Virus record (IMG/VR): IMGVR_UViG_3300034522_000096
Coordinates: 1-34,075 of that record
Direction: 5' to 3' (one strand)
Source of the DNA: a virus
Length of the DNA: 34,075 nt
Shown here: positions 14,249 through 22,513 of the stretch, piece by piece
Numbering within the stretch: position 1 is the stretch's first letter
Layout: every line of letters begins with the position of its first letter
Position numbers and translations under genes: made by a program
The notes under the pieces: model-generated
Seen by the model: the letters and a program-made list of their open reading frames with translations, nothing else
What the model was told of the DNA's origin: nothing
Database searches by the model: none

Positions 14249-16624
14249 TCAGGCCACGACGGCCTTGGTGGCGCAGCGCCAATCGGTCACCGCGCCGCCA
14301 TAGATGTGGCGCACCTTGTAGGTCAGCTTGTCTGCTGCGAACATGGAGCCCGAAGTGGGCGAGTCCTGCACAAACAGTTCGGGCTCTTCCTTGCCATCCA
14401 GGAAGCCAACCTCGATGCCAGGGATGTCGGCAGGATCGGCCACCGTGCACCAGTCGTTGGGGTCGGTCCAGTACCACACCGGGATGATCTGCATACTCAA
14501 CTGCTGCAGGAACGTGCGCTCGTTGTTGGTGGCCAGCTTGAACAGATCCACGGCCGCTTCTTGCAGATCCACCGGCACGACCAGGCGCGTTGGCGCAATC
14601 CCGATGCGGTCCCCACTGTTCAGCTCGGTCTGCTTGAGCATGGCCAGGCGGTGGGCGGCCAGTTGGTCCTTGGTCAGAGCGCCCGTGAAGAGGTTGGCAT
14701 GGTCGGCATGGAAGAAAGCCTTGCCGTCATACACCGGGGCATTGGCGCGGAAGAAGTCAAAAACGAACTTAGCCAGCGTGCGCTTGGCTGCGCGCGAGAG
14801 CTTGGTCGGGATGCGGCGAATGGTGCCCACATCGTCGTTCTTGATCATCTCCAGCGTCACATCTTCCGTGCCGCCCTTTTTGCCGGCCTTGTATGTGGCC
14901 TCTTCATCGGTCGGGCTGTTCAATGGCTGGTAGTCCGCGCCTTCGGCAACGGTTGGCAAATCGCCGTAACCACCCCAGCGGGTGCGGTGCTGCACGCGGA
15001 AATCGCTCAGCGGCACCACACTCACCAGTTGACGCCAGCCGTCAAAGTCCACGGCCGCGCGGTATTCGGACAGCATGCGGCGGGCGATACTGTCGCCCAG
15101 CACTTGATCCAGCGAGTCGCTGCCCAGCGACTCGGTCATGCGGGAGCGGTCGCAGTCACGCAGACGGCCGGTCACCAGGCGGTCGCCAGTCATCTCGATG
15201 TAGCACTCCTTGAAGGACTGCACGCGACCGTGGTCCTTGTGCTGCGGGTCCCAAAAGGCGGCCAGCATGTCCTGCATGGTCAGGCTACGGTCTCCCACCA
15301 CGACAGAGCCTGCACCAAAAGGCGGAACGCGCACAGCGCCGCTTTCTGTCATGCGGGCGATGTAGTCCCCCTCAGCCTTGATCAGGTCGCCCACGGCAGC
15401 CTCGGTCAAGCGGTCAGCACCTGCCGCCGCCACCTGGGCCTGCAAGCGTTCTTTGGCAACCTTCGGCAGGTTGGTCGCGGTAATGCGGTCACGGGCTGCG
15501 GCGCGCAACTCGAACACTTGCAAGTCGGCGCGCGTCAGGGGCGTGCTGTCGCCCTGGGCTTCGGTCACGCGCTGGCTGCCAGGCACAGGCACCAAGGTGC
15601 CGCACACGGACTCGTGCATGCGCACCAGGTCGTCGTCGCTGATGGTCTCCACGTTGATCGTGGCATGTTGTGCTGGGTCTTTGGCCTTGATGGCCTCCAG
15701 CATGCGTTGCTTCCACAAAGGCATAGCTTCGGTTCCTTGGGGGGTGGTTGGGTCTGCGGCGGCTTCGGTCAGACGGTCCAGGCCGCCGCCAGCGCCCGGC
15801 TCGACAATCAGGTCCACGGAGTGCACCTTGGTGAACTTGACGGCTTCGCGCAGCGTTTCGCTGCCGGCTTTGCGCTTTTTGGTGCGTGCATCGGCATCGA
15901 TGGACAGGCCCAGCAGCCCCTGCATGCCGCGCCGCACGGACTCGGTCATCTTGGTAACAGCGGCGTCGTTGGGGTCGATGGCTTTGAAGGTGCCAACCAG
16001 TGCTCCGGTGTCGGGCGTCTTGCCCTCGACAAAGCGCACGCTGTAAATGCCGCCGATCAGGTTGCGCACGTCCTTGCCCTTGCCGGCAATGTGCTCGGCA
16101 TCGGACTTGGCGAACACGCGCACGCCTTCGAACATCGGCGCAGCCTCGCGCAGTGCCTGGTCGGGGTAGTAATTGCGGTTGCCACTGCGGCCGGCACGGA
16201 TCAGCGTGACTTCGATAGAGCCGTCCTGGGCTTCTCGGAACGCAGCATCTGCCTGGGCTTCACGAACTACGGTTTTGTCAGCAGGGACAGTGGGCACGTA
16301 TTGCTCCACCACTTCCACAGGTGCTGCCAGCGTGACCTGGTCGCCCGAGGGCGTAGCCGTCACGGTGTAGCCGTACTGGTATTTGCGCCCGCCCATCTCG
16401 ATGATGGCGCGGTCGGCGTAGATCGCCGTCAGCGACACCCATCGGTCGTTGACAGGCTTGGAGGGGTACACCACGGCGCCAATGGCCGCACGCACCATGT
16501 CGATCAGTTGCCGAAAGTCACGTTCAGGCGCGGGGGCTGCCTCGCGCATGGCGGTATCGATGGCACCGACGGTTTGCAGGCCGCCGCAAGCACCCAGCGC
16601 AGCGATGATCTGGGACCAGCTCAT
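14249..16624 (-). CDS. Prohead protease / major capsid protein fusion
   Basis: This 791-aa protein joins a protease, a scaffold-like linker and the capsid subunit in one chain. Residues about 133-285 resemble prohead serine proteases, with candidate catalytic H178 (DAEHIAG) and S241 (LLGLSIDADA). Residues about 290-430 are charged and helical like a scaffold. From about 430 onward the chain resembles Mu/D3112-type capsid proteins (for example WRQLVSVVPLSDF and FFHADHANLF). The motif [LMVF]-x-E-[AS] occurs 13 times in the first 500 residues but almost never later, suggesting self-cleavage sites. In Mu the protease/scaffold (I) and capsid (T) are separate genes. It is the second gene of the second late block. 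Confidence 0.85.
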   Translation of the reverse strand: MSWSQIIAALGACGGLQTVGAIDTAMREAAPAPERDFRQLIDMVRAAIGAVVYPSKPVNDRWVSLTAIYADRAIIEMGGRKYQYGYTVTATPSGDQVTLAAPVEVVEQYVPTVPADKTVVREAQADAAFREAQDGSIEVTLIRAGRSGNRNYYPDQALREAAPMFEGVRVFAKSDAEHIAGKGKDVRNLIGGIYSVRFVEGKTPDTGALVGTFKAIDPNDAAVTKMTESVRRGMQGLLGLSIDADARTKKRKAGSETLREAVKFTKVHSVDLIVEPGAGGGLDRLTEAAADPTTPQGTEAMPLWKQRMLEAIKAKDPAQHATINVETISDDDLVRMHESVCGTLVPVPGSQRVTEAQGDSTPLTRADLQVFELRAAARDRITATNLPKVAKERLQAQVAAAGADRLTEAAVGDLIKAEGDYIARMTESGAVRVPPFGAGSVVVGDRSLTMQDMLAAFWDPQHKDHGRVQSFKECYIEMTGDRLVTGRLRDCDRSRMTESLGSDSLDQVLGDSIARRMLSEYRAAVDFDGWRQLVSVVPLSDFRVQHRTRWGGYGDLPTVAEGADYQPLNSPTDEEATYKAGKKGGTEDVTLEMIKNDDVGTIRRIPTKLSRAAKRTLAKFVFDFFRANAPVYDGKAFFHADHANLFTGALTKDQLAAHRLAMLKQTELNSGDRIGIAPTRLVVPVDLQEAAVDLFKLATNNERTFLQQLSMQIIPVWYWTDPNDWCTVADPADIPGIEVGFLDGKEEPELFVQDSPTSGSMFAADKLTYKVRHIYGGAVTDWRCATKAVVA

Positions 16625-16626
16625 CG

Positions 16627-16872
16627 TTAAGCCTCGGCGTCGGTGAGCTTCTGGCCGTCGCGGGTCACCACGACCACATGGGTGCCGTAGTCGCGGAAGG
16701 CCAAAACCTCGGCCTCTTGCACAGCCACGAGTTTGGGGCGCAGCGCTTTAACGATTTTGCCGTTTGCCTTGGTATCTACCTGCTCGTAGACAGTGCGCTG
16801 CACGCGCTTGGCTGCTTCGGCAGCAGTCAGTTGCTGGGCCTGCTGGGCTTGATTGTCTTCCTGGTCGGGCAT
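16627..16872 (-). CDS. Small hypothetical protein before the capsid fusion
   Basis: This 81-aa protein has a Gln-rich helical N-terminus (DNQAQQAQQLTAAEAAKRV) and a compact beta-like C-terminus (VQEAEVLAFRDYGTHVVVVTRDGQKL). It has no membrane segment. Its stop lies 2 nt from the start of the protease-capsid fusion, so the two are co-translated. It is the first gene of this late block, following a 116-nt gap with a terminator. A head-assembly accessory role is likely by position; no family recognised. Confidence 0.7.
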   Translation of the reverse strand: MPDQEDNQAQQAQQLTAAEAAKRVQRTVYEQVDTKANGKIVKALRPKLVAVQEAEVLAFRDYGTHVVVVTRDGQKLTDAEA

Positions 16873-16940
16873 TTGTCACTCCATCTGGACCGCGAAGGGC
16901 GGTGTTGCGATGGGGTGACTGTGCCGGGATGGGCACAAAC

Positions 16941-16970
16941 AAATAAGGCCCGCAAATGCTGGCCTTATTT
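16941..16970 (-). terminator. Rho-independent-like terminator (10-bp stem) after the 100-aa gene
   Basis: AAATAAGGCC and GGCCTTATTT form a perfect 10-bp stem around a 10-nt loop. Read leftward, the stem ends in TTATTT and continues TGTTTG, a T-rich tail. Symmetry means it could act in both directions. It separates the 100-aa gene from the capsid block. The same loop and GGCC core, with flanking bases, recur at 24044-24073. Confidence 0.7.
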
Positions 16971-16988
16971 AGAAACTGAATGTATCAG

Positions 16989-17291
16989 CTACACCTTTTC
17001 AGATAGCAGCCTGGCGACCTTATTGATCTCGTAACACGCCCAAATATCAGCAATAAAAGATGCTTCATTACCTTCAAGGCTCTCTAAGAGCTGAGAGAAA
17101 TACTCTGACCGCCCTTCGTATCCTATGGAGGAAAGCACGCGGGAGCATAACTTTAGGCCAGCCTCCTTATGTCCTTGCATGTGCAGCACACATCCTGCAG
17201 AGAAAGCATCTGCTAGAAGCATTGCAGAAGTGTCGTCTTTGGCCTGGTTGCTAATAATTTCTCGAAGCTTATCGGTACTAATCGACGACAT
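16989..17291 (-). CDS. Hypothetical AT-rich insert gene (possible moron)
   Basis: This 100-aa, mainly helical and acidic protein contains TDKLREIISNQAKDDTSAMLLADAF, CVLHMQGHKEAGLKLCSRVL and a final FIADIWACYEINKVARLL. It has three scattered cysteines and no membrane segment. Its DNA is visibly AT-richer than the head genes on both sides. A 140-nt gap with an AT-rich repeat precedes it, and a strong hairpin terminator follows it. These are signs of an independently transcribed gene inserted between gpF and the protease-capsid gene. AGAGG lies 6 nt from the ATG at 17289-17291. No family recognised; the helical pattern could suggest a small binding protein. Confidence 0.65.
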   Translation of the reverse strand: MSSISTDKLREIISNQAKDDTSAMLLADAFSAGCVLHMQGHKEAGLKLCSRVLSSIGYEGRSEYFSQLLESLEGNEASFIADIWACYEINKVARLLSEKV

Positions 17292-17340
17292 GGATGCCTC
17301 TCTAGCGCCCTCCTAGGGAGGGGGTGGTGGTCATGGTTGC

Positions 17341-17360
17341 GTTTAAACATAGTTTAAAAC
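17341..17360. promoter_or_regulatory. AT-rich repeat upstream of the 100-aa gene
   Basis: Within the 140-nt gap, GTTTAAAC (17341-17348) and GTTTAAAAC (17352-17360) lie 3 nt apart, about 50-70 nt upstream of the leftward 100-aa gene. This is where a promoter or operator for that gene would sit. No clear -35/-10 pair is visible. A GC stem, CCCTCC-TAG-GGAGGG, at 17308-17322 lies between this repeat and the start codon. Confidence 0.3.
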
Positions 17361-17431
17361 AGCGCAAGCGCAACAAAGCATCACCAACCAATACCACCCA
17401 TGCCATAAACCTATTTAAAGCCTCCTGCGGC

Positions 17432-18361
17432 TTATTCTTTGCGACGCCCCGCGCGCTTCGCAGCCTGGTCCAGTGCAGCCTTGCGGCCATCGAGCTGCAA
17501 CTCCTGTTTCGTGAAGGGCTTGGCCCCCGGCGTCATCACCTGCCACGTCTTGAGCCAGGGAAGGGATATGCAGCCGCAGTGGATCACTTGCTCTGGGGGG
17601 GCCTTGGGGTCATGTGGGCACTGCATCAAGTCAATGCCGCCACCGGGGTTGGGCACCTTGAACGGCAGGCCAGCATCGACCACCTGGCCATCCATCAGGT
17701 CGTGATTCCAGCGGCTGTGAATCTTGCCGCTGCGCCGCCACTGCTTGCCCAGGCCTGGCACCAATGGTGCTGACTGCACCAGACGCTCATTGCCGGCCAC
17801 GGCAAATGCACGGCTGACTTCGGTGCGCACAATCGATGTGGCTCGCTTTGGGGAGTCCGCACCCAATATCGACTGCACCTGCTGTATCGCTTCAAATGGG
17901 GTGGTGCCACCAATGGTGACCAGGCCGAGCTGCTGGTTGATCTTGCCAGCGGCCTCTGTCGAGACAGCACGCATACGCTCCACAGCGAAGGTTTGCATGG
18001 CCGTCAGCACACGGGCGTCCAAAGCGCCCAAGCGCAACTCCACACCATGGCCTGCAGCGGCCAAGGGCTTGTCCACGACATCTTCACCCTGCTGCCAGCC
18101 ATCACGCAGTGCCTGCCCCATAGCTGCACCAGCTTGTTGGCCCACGGCAGCCAGCACCGTCTCGACCTGGTCGCGCAGCCGCCCCAATTGCCACTGTTGC
18201 CAGTCTGTCGGCTGGTTCGTGAGCTGCTGCATGATCTGGGCCAGCCCTGCCTGCAGCAGTGCCACAACCCTCTGATCGGCGCTGAGCAATAGACGTGCAC
18301 GGTCTGCCAAGTGCTCTTTTAAAGCGGCCTCGTAGCGACTGCGCTCCTGCGCTGGGGTCAT
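17432..18361 (-). CDS. Head morphogenesis protein (Mu gpF-like)
   Basis: This 309-aa protein has a helical N-terminal two-thirds and the conserved C-terminal signature of phage minor head proteins. That signature includes SIVRTEVSRAFAVAGNERL, KQWRRSGKIHSRWNHDLMDG, FKVPNPGGGIDLMQCPHDPKAPPEQVIHCGC. The family (Phage_Mu_F) acts near the portal early in head assembly. It overlaps the portal gene by ATGA (18358-18361), and the order TerL, portal, gpF is as in Mu. The Lys/Arg-rich end (KRAGRRKE) may bind DNA. It is the last gene of the first late block. Confidence 0.9.
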   Translation of the reverse strand: MTPAQERSRYEAALKEHLADRARLLLSADQRVVALLQAGLAQIMQQLTNQPTDWQQWQLGRLRDQVETVLAAVGQQAGAAMGQALRDGWQQGEDVVDKPLAAAGHGVELRLGALDARVLTAMQTFAVERMRAVSTEAAGKINQQLGLVTIGGTTPFEAIQQVQSILGADSPKRATSIVRTEVSRAFAVAGNERLVQSAPLVPGLGKQWRRSGKIHSRWNHDLMDGQVVDAGLPFKVPNPGGGIDLMQCPHDPKAPPEQVIHCGCISLPWLKTWQVMTPGAKPFTKQELQLDGRKAALDQAAKRAGRRKE

Positions 18362-19839
18362 GGCGCAGCCCGACCTGCCTGCAGCGCATCTCGCAATTCA
18401 GCCGGCAGGTTGAAGGTATCGGCTGCAGCTTTTTTCTTGCTGCGCTCTTCGGCTTCTATCCGAGCAGCTGCCAACTCGGTCTTTGCATCAAAGTCCTGGC
18501 CGAAGCGCTGGGCCACATCCGCCACAATCTTGAGAGCAGTCTCTTCTGTCAGCAGGCCTGCATTGATCATTTGCACGACAGCCGACACCACGGACTGCAT
18601 GGCGCTGGCGAACTTGGTGATGTCGCGGTTGAGCAGCTCAGGGAATACAGCGGTAACTTGCCATTCATCGGAGGACCAAACGGGTGCCTCTCCATTAACA
18701 CGGGCATGGCACAGCAACACATACCGGCCAATCTCCTCCAGCATGATCTTCAAAAACGACTGACGCATGCTGTATGTCTTGAAGGTAGGCTCTCCCATCT
18801 CCGAAGCTGCTGCGCGGTTTACGTCACCGCCCCCACCGTACCAGTGCTCTGGCATGGTGCTACCTCCCAGCACATGGTTGCGCAGCAGGCGCGCACTGGC
18901 ACTGGTATCGGCCGCTTGCAACTGGGGCGTCTTGGCCTCCAGCTTCACGTTGTCGTTGTGCACAAACGTGGAGTTCGGACCAGGTGGCACAAACTCTTTT
19001 TCATACTTTTTCACAGTAGCATCGTCTGCGCCCTTGAGCTCCACGTCCCAGACGAAAGAACGCAAGTAGCCAATACGGTCCAGCTCATTGAACAGAAAGT
19101 CGTCGTAGGCATCCAGCCAGTCCATCTGGCCCAGTAGATCGCTGCGGCCCCGGCTGCCATTGGGAAACTTGTTGAGCTGGTACAGCAGACACTCACCATC
19201 GGTGAATTCCTCAGCTCGAATGCGCACGGTGTGCTGACTGAACAGCTCTGAGTCTTCACCCAGCACGATCACACGGTACTTGAACTGACGGCCCCGGTTG
19301 TCTCGCTTCGTCACCACACCAATCGGCTGCTCGGGGTTGTCCGGGTCGTTGACCACAGTGGCGATTTGGCGCGGGTCCAGATAGCCCAAGCGCACGAAGC
19401 CATCGCCTTCCCGGACGCTGGCGATATAGCATTGCTCTCCCAGCAGGCCCAGGGCGCGGACTCGGGGGGAGAGCTTGAGCGGCCAATTGTTGATAGGGTC
19501 CGACCAGAAAGCATTGAGCAGATTCTGGTGTTTTTCGTCCTTGCACTGCAGCGTCACGCCTTCAGCCAGCAGGTAAGCCAGTGGCAGCTCAACCAGGCGA
19601 TTGGCAATCAGGTTGCTCTGCCACAGGTGTTCAGCCAGCTTTTGCATGCGGTCCTGCGCCATGGGGGCCAGATCACGCTCATTTTGCTGGCCCGATCCTT
19701 CGCTGGTAATGCGACGCCAGCCTTCACCACCGCCCCCCTGGGCGCTGGCCGCTTCACGCACAGGGCTTTGCGTCGCGTTGTCCGTCGCAACCTCAGAACC
19801 CCACCCCACGAAGCCCAGCATACGTTCGATCATTCCCAT
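18358..19839 (-). CDS. Portal protein
   Basis: This 493-aa protein is the phage portal, the dodecameric DNA gate at one head vertex. Recognisable parts are HLWQSNLIANRLVELPLAYLL, YLDPRQIATVVNDPDNPEQP and the long LLYQLNKFPNGSRGRSDLLG. A clip/stem region and a helical C-terminus of the DUF1073-like kind follow. A GTG at 19848 overlaps the upstream stop, but the ATG at 19837-19839 has AGGAG 8 nt upstream, so I chose it. It follows the large terminase and a 59-aa gene and overlaps gpF. Confidence 0.85.
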   Translation of the reverse strand: MGMIERMLGFVGWGSEVATDNATQSPVREAASAQGGGGEGWRRITSEGSGQQNERDLAPMAQDRMQKLAEHLWQSNLIANRLVELPLAYLLAEGVTLQCKDEKHQNLLNAFWSDPINNWPLKLSPRVRALGLLGEQCYIASVREGDGFVRLGYLDPRQIATVVNDPDNPEQPIGVVTKRDNRGRQFKYRVIVLGEDSELFSQHTVRIRAEEFTDGECLLYQLNKFPNGSRGRSDLLGQMDWLDAYDDFLFNELDRIGYLRSFVWDVELKGADDATVKKYEKEFVPPGPNSTFVHNDNVKLEAKTPQLQAADTSASARLLRNHVLGGSTMPEHWYGGGGDVNRAAASEMGEPTFKTYSMRQSFLKIMLEEIGRYVLLCHARVNGEAPVWSSDEWQVTAVFPELLNRDITKFASAMQSVVSAVVQMINAGLLTEETALKIVADVAQRFGQDFDAKTELAAARIEAEERSKKKAAADTFNLPAELRDALQAGRAAP

Positions 19840-19844
19840 GGTGC

Positions 19845-20024
19845 TCACTCCTGTGCTGCCAGCTCGGCACCGACCAAGGCCATGGCCATCCGGCCATGAT
19901 CGTTATGAAGGGTGATGATTTCGCGCAACTTGGCAGCAGCCAGTTCTATGCCCTTGCGGTCGGAATCGGGCAGATCGGCAATCGCGCCCTTGATCAGCAA
20001 AAGGGTGACTTGGTCTTGGTTCAT
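19845..20024 (-). CDS. Small hypothetical protein between terminase and portal
   Basis: This 59-aa ORF starts ATG at 20022-20024 and ends TGA at 19845-19847, just before the portal. It contains MNQDQVTLLLIKGAIADLPD, DRKGIELAAAKLREIITLH and an Ala-rich end (MALVGAELAAQE), giving an amphipathic helical profile. It is in line with the operon, and portal translation is probably coupled to its stop. Similar very short genes occur between terminase and portal in transposable siphophages. No function recognised. Confidence 0.7.
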   Translation of the reverse strand: MNQDQVTLLLIKGAIADLPDSDRKGIELAAAKLREIITLHNDHGRMAMALVGAELAAQE

Positions 20025-20047
20025 GGGTTGTTCTTGTCTTTAAAGTG

Positions 20048-21721
20048 TCAGCCTCGGCGGAACATGCGAGCAGCTGTACGGGCGTAGCGCTCGCGAGCGC
20101 TTTGGTGCTGGTGGTGGACGTTGCCGCCCTGGGTCGCCGCTGCGATTCCTCCCGTGACGCACAGCATGTAGAGCATCTGCACCATGTCTGGGCCGTCGTC
20201 ATGGTCGGCCTTCGGGAAGTGGCGAAACTGGTCGATCAACGTGGTCTGGCTGCTGTGCAGGCGTATCAGGCCGTTGTGCATGTGTGGCTGCAAGCTTTCG
20301 ATGCGCAACAGTTTGTCGCTGGTGGGGGTCAGCGCACGGGCTGGTACGGGAACACCCATCTGCGCGCTGCGCTTGACCAACTCGGTCCGCAAGAACTCTT
20401 GAAACTGCACGGACTCGATGCCCCAGACGACGCAGCAATATTCGCGCTGCATTTCAATGATGTCGCTGATGATCTTGTCTGGCACACGCTTTTTGATCCC
20501 CGCCTCGACAACGTCCATGACGCCGGTTTCGCGGTTGTAGCCGCCCACACCAATGGCGCTGGGGTCGCGGCGATTGTTTCCGGCCTTGCCAAGGCTGGGG
20601 TCGCAGGCACCGTAGAAAATCCACTCAGACAGGCGGTTCACCCAAAACTGAATGCTCTTCGCAAAGGGGGCCTCGTCGCCCGCAACCGGGTCGTTCTGCT
20701 GCTCGCTGTCAAACGCGTCATGGCCTTCTCGGGCGCGGCGAATCATCAGCTTGACCAGAGGACGAAGCGCTGGCCAGGAGACTTGTGCGCCACGATCCAT
20801 CTCTGCCTGGTGCTCTTTATAGAGCGCCATGGCTGCAGCTTCGCCCTCTTGAGGTGAGTCGGCATTGAGCAAAAATCCTTCGAACTGCTCCCACAGGTCC
20901 ATGCGTTCAGGCCACTTGATGATGGCTTTAAAGACCTTGCGATTCCACAGCGGATTCTTCAAAAAACGCGCCAACACGCTGTCATAGTGCAGCACGGTGC
21001 CGACTAGGATGGCATCCATGGAGTCGTCAGGCGGCCCCAGCGATAGCACGCTCTTGGTCACAAAGGACTGCAGCTTGTCGCGCTGGGCCGGGGTGTTGAC
21101 GTTCTCATCGTTCTCGATGTCGTCGCAGATCGCCAGATCCGGGCGGTGCGCACCGTGTCGACGGCCACGAATCTTTTTGCTGGAGCCAAAGGCCTCGACC
21201 TTGCGGCCGTTGGCCGTCACCATCACACCAGCTCGCCAAACCTTGCCGGCACCGCAGGCCTCAGGGAAATCGCTGGCAATGCGTGGGTTCGCCTCCAGCT
21301 CGGCCTTGATTGCCTCCAGCATCTCTGCCGCCTGCTCGAAAGCGTCCATCACGATGATGGCGTACCACTTGGCACCTGTGACAAGACACCATGCCACAAA
21401 GCTCATGCTGATCTTGGTGGACTTGGCCTCGCCACGCGGTGCAGCGATAGCATCGCGTTGCCCAGCCTGCGCATTGATGATCTCTGGCAGGCGCTTGTAC
21501 AGGTACTTGTGCAGCTCGGACGGTTCGGCGCGGCCGTAGTGCGGAAAATAGTTGCGGTCCCAGTACTCGAAGCCGGTGACCGGATCACACACTTTGCGGC
21601 GTCGCTCTGCAATGGCAGCCGGGTTGACGTCCCAGCCATCCAAATTGGCATCAATTTGCCGACGCAAGCCATCGGCCAGCGTAGACAGGCCTGCCAGAAA
21701 ATCTTTGCTGCTCTTGGCCAT
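20048..21721 (-). CDS. Terminase large subunit (Mu gp28-like)
   Basis: This 557-aa protein is the packaging motor ATPase and nuclease. A Walker A-like motif APRGEAKST is at residues 94-102 and Walker B LAICDDIE at 197-204. A first acidic residue of the nuclease centre is in FYGACDPSLGK (D374). The segment DSEQQNDP is typical of the family. I start at the ATG 19 nt-independent of the upstream extension, at 21719-21721, one base after the small terminase stop; the longer frame lies inside that gene. In Mu-like phages this enzyme packages host-flanked DNA by headful cutting. Confidence 0.93.
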   Translation of the reverse strand: MAKSSKDFLAGLSTLADGLRRQIDANLDGWDVNPAAIAERRRKVCDPVTGFEYWDRNYFPHYGRAEPSELHKYLYKRLPEIINAQAGQRDAIAAPRGEAKSTKISMSFVAWCLVTGAKWYAIIVMDAFEQAAEMLEAIKAELEANPRIASDFPEACGAGKVWRAGVMVTANGRKVEAFGSSKKIRGRRHGAHRPDLAICDDIENDENVNTPAQRDKLQSFVTKSVLSLGPPDDSMDAILVGTVLHYDSVLARFLKNPLWNRKVFKAIIKWPERMDLWEQFEGFLLNADSPQEGEAAAMALYKEHQAEMDRGAQVSWPALRPLVKLMIRRAREGHDAFDSEQQNDPVAGDEAPFAKSIQFWVNRLSEWIFYGACDPSLGKAGNNRRDPSAIGVGGYNRETGVMDVVEAGIKKRVPDKIISDIIEMQREYCCVVWGIESVQFQEFLRTELVKRSAQMGVPVPARALTPTSDKLLRIESLQPHMHNGLIRLHSSQTTLIDQFRHFPKADHDDGPDMVQMLYMLCVTGGIAAATQGGNVHHQHQSARERYARTAARMFRRG

Positions 21722-21722
21722 A

Positions 21723-22220
21723 TCACCGCACCTTCGCCAGCTCTTCGCCAAACGGCTCCAGCATCTCGACCAGAGCCGACAGGTGCTGCGGATAACGCGC
21801 CTGCGCAAACGAGGCGAAGCGCTGCAGCAGGTCCAGCTGCACGGCCTGTTTGTTCAGCTCCGGGTTGAGACGCTTGAAACTGGCCATGGTCTTGTTAAAG
21901 CTGTCGCTCATGCTGGCCAGCGTCTCAGCACGGTCACGTGCGCTCATTTCCGTGGCGTCGCGCAGCAAATCCATGGTGGCCTGGTGCTGCACCAGGTAAT
22001 CTTCCAGAAGCCGGGCTGACAGGTTTTTAAACGTGTCATCGCCCATGGCCACAGCAGTGCGGGCCATGTCCCAGTCGTCCCCCTTGTCGGCCGCCTCGCG
22101 TTTCCAGCGATTGGCCGTACCACGCGGCACACCCAGCTTGGCGCACGCTGCCTCCATGGGCAGGCGCTGGAACACATACAGGCCGCGCAGCTGGGTGCGG
22201 GATTCTTGCGGGTGCGCCAT
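21723..22220 (-). CDS. Terminase small subunit (DUF1804, Mu gp27-like)
   Basis: This 165-aa protein begins MAHPQESRTQLRGLYVFQRL and has the DUF1804 pattern: an N-terminal HTH (about residues 21-42, MEAACAKLGVPRGTANRWKR), GDDWDMART, a central LVQHQATMD helix, LASMSDSFNKTM, and a C-terminal YPQHLSALVEMLEPFGEELAKV. The family is the DNA-recognition subunit of Mu-type terminases. It overlaps the holin-like gene by one base and is directly followed by the large terminase. Confidence 0.92.
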   Translation of the reverse strand: MAHPQESRTQLRGLYVFQRLPMEAACAKLGVPRGTANRWKREAADKGDDWDMARTAVAMGDDTFKNLSARLLEDYLVQHQATMDLLRDATEMSARDRAETLASMSDSFNKTMASFKRLNPELNKQAVQLDLLQRFASFAQARYPQHLSALVEMLEPFGEELAKVR

Positions 22221-22513
22221 CAGCCCCCCAGGCTGCCGCCACGCAGGAAGTTCTTGATACCTTCAACGACCAAGGCTGTGCCCACGGCCACCGCGCCACC
22301 AGAGACAGCACCAGCCACAGCAGCCTTCTTTTCGACCTCGCGCAGGCGAGAGTCCAGACCGTTGTAGTGTTCCTCCATCCGGCTCTCCATCCGGTCCATG
22401 CGACGGTTCTGCTGGTCCTGGCCATCCTTGAGGGATTGCACCAGGCCATGGATTTGCCCCAGCAGCAGCAGTTCCTGGCGGCGGTCGTCTTTGTTGTTCT
22501 CTGTTTGGCTCAT
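22220..22513 (-). CDS. XhlA-like holin / hemolysin-type membrane protein
   Basis: This 97-aa protein has a charged coiled coil (about residues 11-63) with Arg/Met/Glu heptads, and one C-terminal hydrophobic Ala/Gly/Val helix (about 64-83), then a short basic Gly tail. That is the layout of XhlA-type proteins, which work with phage endolysins in lysis. The ATG at 22511-22513 overlaps the Rz stop (ATGA). It lies within the lysis block, between spanins and terminase. Whether it is the true holin or an accessory factor is not clear; no other multi-helix holin is seen nearby. Confidence 0.65.
   Translation of the reverse strand: MSQTENNKDDRRQELLLLGQIHGLVQSLKDGQDQQNRRMDRMESRMEEHYNGLDSRLREVEKKAAVAGAVSGGAVAVGTALVVEGIKNFLRGGSLGG

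Noticed and set aside
14171-16630. An 819-codon open frame on the plus strand
   Set aside because: It lies opposite the protease-capsid gene, has no ribosome site, and its translation is His/Gly/Val-rich with no domain. It is a shadow of a GC-rich gene.
18102-18389. Out-of-frame leftward ORF across the portal/gpF junction
   Set aside because: It conflicts with the ATGA-coupled gpF start and has no family match.
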